Below, piece after piece: positions 18,070 to 26,387 of a stretch of 64,000 bases of DNA. How positions within the stretch are numbered: the first letter of the stretch is position 1; each line of letters opens with the position of its first letter. Below the pieces are notes generated by a model. That model saw only the letters and a program-made list of their open reading frames with translations, made no database searches and was not told where the DNA came from. Source of the stretch: Serratia nevei (GTDB lineage: Bacteria > Pseudomonadota > Gammaproteobacteria > Enterobacterales > Enterobacteriaceae); contig NZ_JAMYWQ010000002.1 in assembly GCF_024160145.1 (NCBI RefSeq), positions 1 through 64,000 of the forward strand, written 5' to 3'. The translations under genes were made by a program, and so were the position numbers.

Positions 18070-19074
18070 TCAGCGATTCAACAGCGAGCCGGTGAAGAAC
18101 TCTCTGCGCACCGGCAACTCGCCGCGCGGGCTATTAATGGCGCTGAACAGCAGCTCCGCGGCGATCTCCCCCAGTTTCTGCGTATCGTGATACACCCCCG
18201 GAATGTGCAGGCCGTAAGCGCCGGCGCGCGGCGGCTCGTCTATCGAAAAGAACTTCACCTGCTGATAGAGGCCCATCTCGTGGCAGATGGCGATGGCTCC
18301 CAGCGTGATGATGCCGTTCAGGCCGATGATATAATCCGGGCGGTTCTCCGGCTGCGCCAGATAGGCGCGCACCTCGCTTTCCTGCGAGGTGAAATCGTAG
18401 TCACCGTTGATGATATGAATCTCACGCCCGCTGCCCTGCAATGCCGCGACGATGCCGGCGGTGCGCGTTAAGGTAATTTCCGAATCCGCCGGGCCGCCGA
18501 TAATCAGCAGCTTCTGTTCTGGCTGTTCCGCCAGATAGCGCCCGGCCAGCACGCCGATCTCGCGGTTATCGAGGAACACGCCGCTCAGCTGCTGATCGTA
18601 GAGATCGCGGTCGATCAGGATCAGCGGCACGCCGTATACCTCGGCCAGCTCGAGATAGGTGGGGCGGTAGCGCTTGTCGTCGCGCACCGCCGACAGCAGG
18701 ATGCCGCGCGCCTTGTAGCCGAACAGCGCCTGAATGGCGCGCATTTCCGCCTCTTCGCTGCCGTCGGTGTCGAACAGCATGATCTGGTAGCCCTGCTGGC
18801 GCGCAATGCGCGACACGGTCTTGATCAGGCCGGAATAGAACGGGTTGTACATGCTGCTGGTGACGATGCCGATAATCTGGCTGCTGCTGCTTTTCAGCCC
18901 CTGCGCGAAGGCGTTGGGCACATAGTTCAGCTCTTTGGCGATGGCGTGAATGCGCTCGCGGGTTTCCGGCTTGACCAGTTCGGGCTTATTGAAGGCGCGG
19001 GAAACGGTGATATTGGTCACCCTGGCGCGGCGGGCGATATCCACGATAGTGGCATTGGGATTGGCTTTCGACAC
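18070..19074 (-). CDS. LacI-family repressor of the pentose/pentitol operon
   Basis: This 334-residue regulator has a LacI helix-turn-helix (TIVDIARRARVTNITVSRAF) with the hinge helix, and a periplasmic-binding-like effector domain (IIGIVTSSMYNPFYSG; NREIGVLAGRYL). It is encoded convergent to the catabolic operon that it most likely represses. Its 5' side borders the AT-rich SIR2-HerA island, and a G-rich run lies just upstream at 19116-19170. Which operator it binds could not be picked out. Confidence 0.92.
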   Translation of the reverse strand: MSKANPNATIVDIARRARVTNITVSRAFNKPELVKPETRERIHAIAKELNYVPNAFAQGLKSSSSQIIGIVTSSMYNPFYSGLIKTVSRIARQQGYQIMLFDTDGSEEAEMRAIQALFGYKARGILLSAVRDDKRYRPTYLELAEVYGVPLILIDRDLYDQQLSGVFLDNREIGVLAGRYLAEQPEQKLLIIGGPADSEITLTRTAGIVAALQGSGREIHIINGDYDFTSQESEVRAYLAQPENRPDYIIGLNGIITLGAIAICHEMGLYQQVKFFSIDEPPRAGAYGLHIPGVYHDTQKLGEIAAELLFSAINSPRGELPVRREFFTGSLLNR

Positions 19075-19115
19075 CGTCTTTCCTTGCGTTATGCCTCAAC
19101 AGATCCCTTATTGTA

Positions 19116-19170
19116 GGGAAAGGGCGGGGGCGGTGCTAGGGGGGAGTTGGGGGGATGGAGTGGGGGAGGG
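19116..19170 (+). other. G-rich tract with G-quadruplex potential
   Basis: Within 55 bases there are six runs of three or more G (GGG, GGGGG, GGGGGG, GGGGGG, GGGGG, GGG) separated by short loops. It lies 42 bp upstream of the LacI-type gene start, on the template strand of that gene, exactly where GC-rich backbone meets the AT-rich island. Confidence 0.6.
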
Positions 19171-19476
19171 AAAATAATGGAATAAAAATAGATGTAATAA
19201 TGTTGTTGGTTTATTAATTATGAGTTGAATCATTTTATGTGGCTGTATTTTGTTGGCGGAGAGTTTGGGTAAGGTGTGTTTCATGTTCGAAGTTAGGTAG
19301 CAATGACTGCTTTGTGACATGCGTGGACATCCCTTACTCCCTTGCCAATTTATTAATGCCTTCAATGTTCCTCGTTTTTGTATCTAGATGCTGCTATTGC
19401 GTATAAGTCGAGTTGATTTTTTTGTCGCTAGCACAGGTATCAGTTGTACCGATAAGTAGTTGTAATTTTGAAAGGG

Positions 19477-19500
19477 TTAATGTAGTGTTCTGTACATTAA
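19477..19500. repeat. Inverted repeat upstream of the SIR2-HerA operon
   Basis: TTAATGTA (19477-19484) and TACATTAA (19493-19500) form a perfect 8-bp inverted repeat with an 8-bp spacer, 116 bp before the SIR2 start. It could be an operator. In AT-rich DNA a chance repeat of this size is possible. Confidence 0.4.
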
Positions 19501-19615
19501 ACGCACAAAAATTTGGTCTGTGCTTAATTACGGGACGAACCGTTGAATAAGTGTTAAATATACTCACGTATGCGCCTAATTAAGTATTCTAGTCGCAATA
19601 AATTGAGAGAAAATT

Positions 19616-20806
19616 ATGAAAGAATTTGATAAGGGGTTAGAAAACATAAAGCAGCTTTTAAGTTCTCAAAGTAGACAAAGTTGGCTTTTTGGTGCTGGTA
19701 TAAGTTTTGGTTCAAAAATACCTTTAATGTATCCATTGACCAGTCGCGTTGAAAGAATTATCGAAGAAGATTCCGGGGATAAAGAAAAAGAAATTTTGGC
19801 TGCTTTAAAAGCAGATCTATCTGATGACTGCCATGTTGAACACTACTTGAGCCATTTGGGTGATCTTTTAGCTATTGCTGATCGTTCAAGGAACCAGTCT
19901 GCATATATTGGTGCTAACCGTTATACCGGTGAGGAGTTAAGGAAACTGTATCTAGAAATTATCAAGGCTATCGGCGGGATAGTCAGATACGGTTACGTCG
20001 CTGCCAATGCTGAACGCACGATAGAGGAGGAGATTGGGAGCGCAGCAAACCCAATAGTTGAAATTGAGCCTCATTGTAAATTTATAAAGGCATTATTGCT
20101 TAGTAAGTCGAACTTAGAACAACGTTCAAAAACTACATTTTTCACTACTAATTATGATACTTTGCTCGAGGACGCCTTAGCTCTACATAAAAAAATAGTA
20201 TGTGATGGTTTTTCAGGTGGAGCCGTAGGTTTTTGGAATGCAGAAAATGAATTCTCGAATGCAGCTTTGGATTCAAATACATACCATCTATATAAATTAC
20301 ATGGTTCGATAGATTGGCACAGAGATGATGACTTAGGCCTAGTGCGTGCGAGATATGGAACTAAATATTTGTCAAACCCCGCAAACATAATGATTTATCC
20401 TCAGGCAACAAAATATATTGAAACACAAAAAGACCCGTTCGCTAGTTTATTCTTGGGTTTAAGAAAAACCCTAATGAGTGGGCAGCAAAACACATTGATT
20501 ACTTGTGGTTATAGTTTTGGTGATGACCATATTAATGCTGAGATTGAAAGCGCATTGCGAAGTGAATCCAATCAAACGACGGTAATTGTATTTATTAAAG
20601 AGTTACCCAAAAATGGAATTGTTATTAATAAGACTTTAGACGCTTGGCTGAAATGTCCGAAAATTAACTCTAGAGTGTATGTTGCAGGTGAATTAGGTAT
20701 TTACCATAATTCAACAACTCCTTTGGCTGAGTCTGATAATAGCAAATATACATGGTGGCGTTTTGATGGCTTAACGCAGTTCATCAGCACAGGAGATATT
20801 CCATGA
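19616..20806 (+). CDS. SIR2-domain effector of a SIR2-HerA anti-phage system
   Basis: This 396-residue protein has a SIR2-like NAD-binding core: GAGIS at 26-30, TTNYD at 177-181 and the catalytic-type His in KLHGSIDW (H229). A further conserved stretch is TCGYSFGDDHINAEI near 305. In studied SIR2-HerA systems the two proteins assemble into a large complex that degrades NAD+ and/or phage DNA on infection and stops phage growth. The gene is AT-rich compared with both flanks, overlaps herA by 4 bp (ATGA) and sits between unrelated backbone genes, which points to horizontal transfer. Confidence 0.92.
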   Translation: MKEFDKGLENIKQLLSSQSRQSWLFGAGISFGSKIPLMYPLTSRVERIIEEDSGDKEKEILAALKADLSDDCHVEHYLSHLGDLLAIADRSRNQSAYIGANRYTGEELRKLYLEIIKAIGGIVRYGYVAANAERTIEEEIGSAANPIVEIEPHCKFIKALLLSKSNLEQRSKTTFFTTNYDTLLEDALALHKKIVCDGFSGGAVGFWNAENEFSNAALDSNTYHLYKLHGSIDWHRDDDLGLVRARYGTKYLSNPANIMIYPQATKYIETQKDPFASLFLGLRKTLMSGQQNTLITCGYSFGDDHINAEIESALRSESNQTTVIVFIKELPKNGIVINKTLDAWLKCPKINSRVYVAGELGIYHNSTTPLAESDNSKYTWWRFDGLTQFISTGDIP

Positions 20807-22626
20807 GTAATATTTTTCAATCACGGAAAGAATTAAAGGTAGGCAAAATTATTGAGGTGTCTGGCAATAATTTACGCATAGAGATTGATGAGGGCGTTAA
20901 TGAGCTCATTCGTGCTGTTGACGGACAAGTTTATCCTGTAGGACAAATGGGCAGTATCATTAAAGTACATTTTGGTAGGAAGTTGCTATTTGCTTTTGTT
21001 CGGTCTCTTAAAATGAGATCTGAGTTGATTACTGAAGATATCAACAAACTAATTAACGCAGCAGATGATGCTCGTATCTTAGAGGTTGACCTCTTTGGTC
21101 AGGGAGTATGGTCTAACAAAAATAATCGACTTGAATTTTCTCGTGGTGTTGAAACTTACCCTTTGCCATTACAAAGTGCCTATATTTGCTTAAACGATGA
21201 ACTAGAGGCTGTTTATAACGCAGCAGAATCAAATGCTCAAGATGAAGCAATTACACCCATGGTTCCAATTGGGAATTACATTGGTGGCAACAATGCAGTA
21301 TGTAGAGCAAATATTGATAAACTGTTTGGACATCACTTTGCGATATTAGGGTCTACAGGTTCAGGAAAATCTGGAACAGTGGCATCAATTTTACACTCTG
21401 TTCTAGATCATCGACCTGGAGACACCACATTAAAGCCAAAAATTGTCATGATTGATCCCCATGGTGAATATGCTAGCGCTTTTGGAAACAGGGCAAAAGT
21501 ATTTCGTGCGTATAATGACGCATCTGCAGCAGAGGATGATGCTGAACTATTGAAATTGCCTTATTGGCTTATGTCCAGTGATGAATTACGCTCGTTAATT
21601 ATTGGTAAAACAGAACACGAAGCTACCTCTCAAAATAATATTGTTTATGAAGCAATCACCTATTCTAGATTGCTAGAGGCTGGCTACGTGCAAGATGTAG
21701 GCGCTGAACCAAACGGCGGATTAGAAGCCGCATTTGCTGATGGTGTAAATGAAGATCAGGTTTTGAATTTTGATAGAGACAAACCCGTTCCGTTCAAATT
21801 GGCGCAGTTTGTTAAGCACATAGACAAGGTGCAAGGGCGCAAAGAAGGGAAACAGGAAAAACTAGCTGCATCATCGGGGCGTGATAAAATAGATAACATA
21901 CTTAAAAAGCTAAAAGTCCTTCGCTCAAATCCCCAACTTAGCTTTTTGCTAAAAGAATATAGTGAAGCTGACTCTCCAAAACTACAGGATATATTGGCAC
22001 AGTTTGTCGGTGAAGCAAATGGAAAAGATATTCGTATTATAGATATATCAGGGCTGCCAAATGAGGTGGCAGGACCATTAACTGCATTAATATCCCGCCT
22101 TCTTTTTCAATACAAACTCTGGCAAACAAGGGATGAAAGAGAGAAAGATCCCATATTATTTATCTGCGAAGAAGCGCACCGCTACGTGCCAAATCATGGT
22201 GAAGCTCAATATAAAGAGGCTCAAGATGCTATTCGACGTATTGCAAAAGAAGGACGTAAATATGGATTAGGTCTGGGGCTTATTTCACAAAGACCATCCG
22301 ATGTTGAAAGTACTGTTCTCTCCCAATGTAACTCTTGGATAGTACTTAGATTGTCGAATTCAAGTGATCAAGAGCATGTATCTAGGTTCTTGCCTGACAG
22401 TTTAAGCGGTTTAACTAAAATGTTATCTGCCCTTACAAGACGAGAGGCTATTTTTGTTGGGGAGGCAGCAGCACTTCCAAGCAGGATTAGAATTAGAGAA
22501 TTATCATCTGATAGATTACCCAATTCTCACGATATTAAATTCGCAAGTGGGTGGTCGAATGATGCTACTCAAGATGCTGATTTAATGGAGGTTGTAAAGA
22601 GGTGGTGTGGAACTTCGGGGGAGTAA
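20803..22626 (+). CDS. HerA-type ATPase/translocase of a SIR2-HerA anti-phage system
   Basis: The 607 residues show an N-terminal HAS-barrel-like region (about 1-120), a Walker A GSTGSGKS at 183-190, an early DxHGEY box (IDPHGEYASAF), and Walker B ILFICEEAHRY near 449-458, followed by an arginine-rich segment and LGLISQRPSDV. This is the FtsK-HerA hexameric ATPase design. With the SIR2 protein it should form the defence complex. It is translationally coupled to the SIR2 gene and has the same AT-rich composition. Confidence 0.93.
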   Translation: MSNIFQSRKELKVGKIIEVSGNNLRIEIDEGVNELIRAVDGQVYPVGQMGSIIKVHFGRKLLFAFVRSLKMRSELITEDINKLINAADDARILEVDLFGQGVWSNKNNRLEFSRGVETYPLPLQSAYICLNDELEAVYNAAESNAQDEAITPMVPIGNYIGGNNAVCRANIDKLFGHHFAILGSTGSGKSGTVASILHSVLDHRPGDTTLKPKIVMIDPHGEYASAFGNRAKVFRAYNDASAAEDDAELLKLPYWLMSSDELRSLIIGKTEHEATSQNNIVYEAITYSRLLEAGYVQDVGAEPNGGLEAAFADGVNEDQVLNFDRDKPVPFKLAQFVKHIDKVQGRKEGKQEKLAASSGRDKIDNILKKLKVLRSNPQLSFLLKEYSEADSPKLQDILAQFVGEANGKDIRIIDISGLPNEVAGPLTALISRLLFQYKLWQTRDEREKDPILFICEEAHRYVPNHGEAQYKEAQDAIRRIAKEGRKYGLGLGLISQRPSDVESTVLSQCNSWIVLRLSNSSDQEHVSRFLPDSLSGLTKMLSALTRREAIFVGEAAALPSRIRIRELSSDRLPNSHDIKFASGWSNDATQDADLMEVVKRWCGTSGE

Positions 22627-22630
22627 TTCA

Positions 22631-22753
22631 ATGTTGTTGGCAAGCAAAGCTTTAAGAATGTACTTATCGTCAAGGGGGCTTCACTCTCGGCAAATTGCGG
22701 CGTTAATGTTAAAAGCAGCCCCTCAAATACCGCCTATCAAAGCAATAAACTAG
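22631..22753 (+). CDS. Possible 40-aa protein coupled to herA, or remnant
   Basis: An ATG lies four bases after the herA stop, about seven bases behind GGGGGAG, giving a good ribosome site. The 40-codon frame (begins MLLASKALRMYLSSRG, contains HSRQIAALMLKAAPQ) ends at TAG 22753. The middle looks like a short helix-turn-helix-like piece. It may be a small third component, or the decayed start of a lost gene. I do not recognise it. Confidence 0.35.
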   Translation: MLLASKALRMYLSSRGLHSRQIAALMLKAAPQIPPIKAIN

Positions 22754-22897
22754 CACTAGTAGCGCTGAATTAAAGGCGGTGAGGGGCGCATTGGGGGAAA
22801 CAACAATCCGCGCTTAAGAGCGAACGGACCAACAACGCAGGCGATGCTCCCCACGCTCGACCACCGACAACAACACCGCTAATCTAGCAGCGACTTT

Positions 22898-23791
22898 TCA
22901 CTCCCCAATCCCCCGCCACAACCCCGGCAATAACCCCAGCGTCTCATCAATCAACGCCCGTCGGTCATTGCCCGGTTTCCAGATGGTCACCATGGTTTGG
23001 CTGATCCCCTGGCTGCCCACTTCGGTGCGCAGCGTGCTGACGTTTTTCCACCGTTCCGCATGCATGTGCGTCGGCAAGAATCCCCAGCCGCAGCCCTGTT
23101 CGAGCAGGGAGCGCAGCATTTCCAGTTCGTTGGTGAAAATGGTGTGCCCGGAAATTTGCAGGCGGCGCGCCACGGGTTCGTCAGAATCCGGGTGCATGAT
23201 CACCTGCGGCGTGAGCGAGAGTTCCAGCAGCGAAAGCGGCTGTGCCGCGCCGGGGAAAAGCGTTTTGGTGGCGTAAAAATCCATCTCTATCGCCCCTAAG
23301 GCGCGCCACTCCATTGTATCGCCCACGCTGCGATGGCGCGCCTGGCAGATCCCCAGATCGGCCTGGCCGCTTGCCAGCAGGCTTTCCGCTTCGTCGCGCG
23401 AGGCGTTAATCAGGCTCAGGCGCGTGTTGCGTTGGGCCATCGCGGCAATCAGCGCCTGCAGCAGCGCGCGGGGCGTGAAGGGATCGTAGACCAGTGAGAT
23501 TTCCTGCGCCGCGCTCTTTGGCACGTCTTTGGCAAATGCCTCAAACGCTTTCACCTGGCGCATCAGCAGGTGCGCCTGGCGCCGCAGCTGTTCGCCCTCC
23601 GGCGTCAGATGCAGGCTGCGCCCCTCGCGCAGGAACAGCGCATAGCCCAAGCCATCCTCGAGAAAATCAATCAAATCGCGCAGCGTCGTGCGGTCTTTGC
23701 CCAGTTTGAGCGCGGCCTTCGCCAGGCTGCCGTGCTCGGCCACGGCGGTGAAGGCTTCCAGTTGGGCAAAGGAATAAATCAGGCTCGGCAC
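22898..23791 (-). CDS. LysR-type transcriptional regulator
   Basis: This 297-residue regulator has a slightly unusual winged helix (FAQLEAFTAVAEHGSLAKAA; LGKDRTTLRDLIDFL) and a C-terminal ligand domain. I chose GTG 23791 (MPSLIYSFAQLEAF) because GGGAGA lies six bases upstream; the ATG at 23830 has no binding site and would add 13 residues. It is divergent from the serine hydrolase gene across 107 bp and probably controls it. Confidence 0.88.
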   Translation of the reverse strand: MPSLIYSFAQLEAFTAVAEHGSLAKAALKLGKDRTTLRDLIDFLEDGLGYALFLREGRSLHLTPEGEQLRRQAHLLMRQVKAFEAFAKDVPKSAAQEISLVYDPFTPRALLQALIAAMAQRNTRLSLINASRDEAESLLASGQADLGICQARHRSVGDTMEWRALGAIEMDFYATKTLFPGAAQPLSLLELSLTPQVIMHPDSDEPVARRLQISGHTIFTNELEMLRSLLEQGCGWGFLPTHMHAERWKNVSTLRTEVGSQGISQTMVTIWKPGNDRRALIDETLGLLPGLWRGIGE

Positions 23792-23898
23792 GCGGTTCTC
23801 CCGTCGATTTTGCGGGGGATTTTCCCCCATCAGGCGTTTTTTATTATAGGCCGCGTTTTTTTAAGCTGAACGCCTTCCTGAGCTAAGCGAGAAAAAAT

Positions 23899-25206
23899 AT
23901 GAAAAGCAAAGTGTTTAACCGCAGCCTGCTGGCGGGCGTTGTCATCAGTCTCTGCAGCGGCCTGTTGGCGCCCGCCGCGCTGGCCGCCTGTGCGGGCACC
24001 GAACTCAGCGCCTGTCCCGCGCCTTTCGATGCGCAATTGCCGGACACGCACAAGATGCTCACCTGGAGCCAGAGCGACCGGGTGATCGGTTTTCGTAACG
24101 ACTACCGCAACTATGCCGGGGATGTGTTTCATCACGGCAATGCCACGCCGCTGCTGGCTGCCGCTAAACCGTTAACGGACGCCAGCTATCGGGTGAATGG
24201 CAAAACCTACAGCCTGCAGGACTATCTGAAGCGCCAGAACGTCAGTGGCATGCTGGTATTGAAGGACGGCAAAATCGCCTGGAAATATCTGGGGCAGGGC
24301 AATACCGACGCTACCCTGTGGACATCGCGCTCCGTGGGCAAATCCGTGGTCGCCACGCTGGTGGGCGTGGCGATTAAACAGGGTAAGATCCGCTCGCTCG
24401 ACGATCTCATCACGCAATACGAACCCGATCTGAAAGGCACCGCGTGGGACGGCGTGACCCTCAGGCAGCTGATCACTCACACCTCCGGCGTGGCGTGGAA
24501 TGAGGATTACACCAACCCGAAATCGGACTTTGCGCAGCTGACCGAGTGTGAAGCCAGGCCCGGCACCTATGCCTGCGTGCGCAAGCTGGTGGCCGGCCTA
24601 CGCCGCGCACACCCGGCCGGGCAGAACTGGTCTTACTCCTCCGGCGGCGCGTGGCTGCTGGGCGACGTGCTGGAGCGTGCCACCGGCATGCCGCTGGCGG
24701 CTTATCTGGAACAAAGCATCTGGCAGCCGTACGGCATGGCGAGCGACGGCGTGTGGCATGCCTACGCCAAAGGTCAGCACGACGTGGGCGCGCACGGCTT
24801 CAACGCCACGCTGGAGGATTGGGGGCGCTTTGGCGAATTCATTCTGCATAACGGGACGCTGCCGAACGGCAAACAGATCTTGCCGGCTGATTGGGTAGCC
24901 CAGTCGTCCAACTGGAATCGGGCGGCGGGTTCGGTATCAGCAGCGCATCCTGACGGCATCTATGGCTTCCAGTGGTGGAACAATGAAGTGCCGGTGAATG
25001 CGACTAACGTAGAACCTGCTCCGCAGGCTTCCCTCAAGCATTCCCTGTGGGCGCTGGGGATCTTCGGCCAGATGATTATGGTCAATCAGGCGGAGAATCT
25101 GGTGATCGTCCAGTGGTCCACCTGGCCGCAGGCGGAGCCATCTTTCAGCGCCCAACCGCTGGAAGCGTCGCTGATGTTTAGCGCAATAGCGAAGGAATTG
25201 CGTTAA
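23899..25206 (+). CDS. Exported serine hydrolase of the class C beta-lactamase/6-aminohexanoate-dimer hydrolase type
   Basis: The 435 residues begin with a signal peptide (MKSKVFNRSLLAGVVISLCS, cleavage near ALAACAG). The catalytic SxxK is SVGK in TSRSVGKSVVATL, and the second motif YSS lies in WSYSSGGAWLLGDVL, as in NylB-type esterases and amidases. A third motif at the HGF/HSLWALG region is also present. It is therefore a periplasmic esterase/amidase rather than a proven beta-lactamase. Substrate unknown. It is probably controlled by the divergent LysR. Confidence 0.85.
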   Translation: MKSKVFNRSLLAGVVISLCSGLLAPAALAACAGTELSACPAPFDAQLPDTHKMLTWSQSDRVIGFRNDYRNYAGDVFHHGNATPLLAAAKPLTDASYRVNGKTYSLQDYLKRQNVSGMLVLKDGKIAWKYLGQGNTDATLWTSRSVGKSVVATLVGVAIKQGKIRSLDDLITQYEPDLKGTAWDGVTLRQLITHTSGVAWNEDYTNPKSDFAQLTECEARPGTYACVRKLVAGLRRAHPAGQNWSYSSGGAWLLGDVLERATGMPLAAYLEQSIWQPYGMASDGVWHAYAKGQHDVGAHGFNATLEDWGRFGEFILHNGTLPNGKQILPADWVAQSSNWNRAAGSVSAAHPDGIYGFQWWNNEVPVNATNVEPAPQASLKHSLWALGIFGQMIMVNQAENLVIVQWSTWPQAEPSFSAQPLEASLMFSAIAKELR

Positions 25207-25310
25207 TTCCACGGAGCGAGCAGGGGCGGATGGTGGTTGCCATTCAGCCTAGTGCCTGCCTCTTGATGGAAGCAGAGCAGTCACTATTCAAGCAGAGTTC
25301 CGTTTATCCC

Positions 25311-26387
25311 CTAACCCCGATCAAACCGATAAACCAGCGCCAACGCCAGCGCCAGGATCAAAAGCGGCGGGGCGAGGGCGGTGAAGGGCGCGTTGAGGGC
25401 GAACAGCAACCCCAGGTTGAGGACGATCTGATAAGCGATGTAGGTCAGCAGCCCGACGATCGCGCCGAGCGCTAACCGGCTGCCCATGCCGGGCGCGCGC
25501 GGGGCGGTGAAGGTAAACGGGATGGCCAATAGAATCATCGCCAGCACCAGCAGGGGCTGGCCGAGTTTTTTCCACAGCGCCAGGCGGTATTCGGTGCTGG
25601 GCTGCCCCGAGCCTTGCAGGTAATCGATATAGCGATCCAGCTGTTGGAGCGAGAAGCTACCCGCCGGCAGGGTCAGCTCTTTCAGGCTCGGCACGGCGAA
25701 CAGCGAGCGCCACGGCAGGCTGCTTTGCCGCTCAATCGTCTCCTTTCCGCCTTGCCAGCGTTTCTGCATCACGTTGTGCAGCAGCCAGCTGCCGTCGGCG
25801 GCGGTGCTGGCGCTGTCGGCGTAGAGGTAAGATTCCAGCGCGCGGTTGGCCCGATAACGGAAGATCTCAATGCCGTGGGGCTGGTCGTTCTCATCGACGG
25901 TTTTGACCGTAACAAACTCGTTGCCGTGCCGCGCCCACAGCGGGTTAACGGTGACGTCGTTATCGTTCGACTGCGCCAGGGCGTTGTTCTTCATCTGCAG
26001 CGCGCGCTGCTGCAGCGGCGAGGCGGCCCACTCATCGAGGGCGACGAGTGAGAGGTTCATCAGCAGCCCGGCGGCGAGCATCACCAGCGCGATGCGGAAT
26101 ATCGACATCCCGGCGGCGCGGATCGCGGTCAGTTCCAGGCTCTTGGAAAGCTGTCCCAGCCCGACGATACCGCCGAGCAGCGCGATAAACGGCCCCAGAT
26201 CGACCAGGCTGCGCGGCAGGGTCAGCACGGTCACCAGCAGCGCCTGCTGCCAGCGGTAGCCGCCCGGGGTCACGTCCTCCAGCTCGTTGATCAGCGTGAA
26301 GGTGGTGAACAGCGGGATGAGCAGCCCGGCCGCGGCGGCGAAGCCGATGAACACGTTGCGGATCAGGTAACGGCTAAAAATAGTCAT
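25311..26387 (-). CDS. LptG-type permease, second copy
   Basis: This 358-residue protein has the LptF/LptG layout: N-terminal helices (MTIFSRYLIRNVFIGFAAA), a periplasmic beta-jellyroll domain (about 130-265), and C-terminal helices (about 270-350). In E. coli, LptG with LptF and LptB pulls LPS from the inner membrane. The true lptFG pair is normally next to pepA, so this is a paralogue. It overlaps the LptF-like gene by 4 bp. Position at the end of a lipid operon suggests it exports a lipid other than LPS, possibly a sphingolipid; that is inference. Confidence 0.82.
   Translation of the reverse strand: MTIFSRYLIRNVFIGFAAAAGLLIPLFTTFTLINELEDVTPGGYRWQQALLVTVLTLPRSLVDLGPFIALLGGIVGLGQLSKSLELTAIRAAGMSIFRIALVMLAAGLLMNLSLVALDEWAASPLQQRALQMKNNALAQSNDNDVTVNPLWARHGNEFVTVKTVDENDQPHGIEIFRYRANRALESYLYADSASTAADGSWLLHNVMQKRWQGGKETIERQSSLPWRSLFAVPSLKELTLPAGSFSLQQLDRYIDYLQGSGQPSTEYRLALWKKLGQPLLVLAMILLAIPFTFTAPRAPGMGSRLALGAIVGLLTYIAYQIVLNLGLLFALNAPFTALAPPLLILALALALVYRFDRG

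Larger units (their letters stand above)
19075..19615. other. Gene-free AT-rich junction before the SIR2-HerA island
   Basis: No credible gene lies in these 541 bp. Composition shifts from GC-rich to AT-rich at about 19170. The stretch holds the G-rich tract (19116-19170), an inverted repeat (19477-19500) and must hold the promoter of the defence operon; several TTGAAT/TATACT-like hexamers are present but none has ideal spacing. A GAGAGA ribosome site precedes the SIR2 gene. Confidence 0.6.

Noticed and set aside
23899..25206. Calling the exported serine hydrolase an antibiotic-resistance beta-lactamase
   Set aside because: The SxxK and YSS motifs fit NylB-type esterases as well; the typical class C YxN and KTG arrangement is not clearly present.
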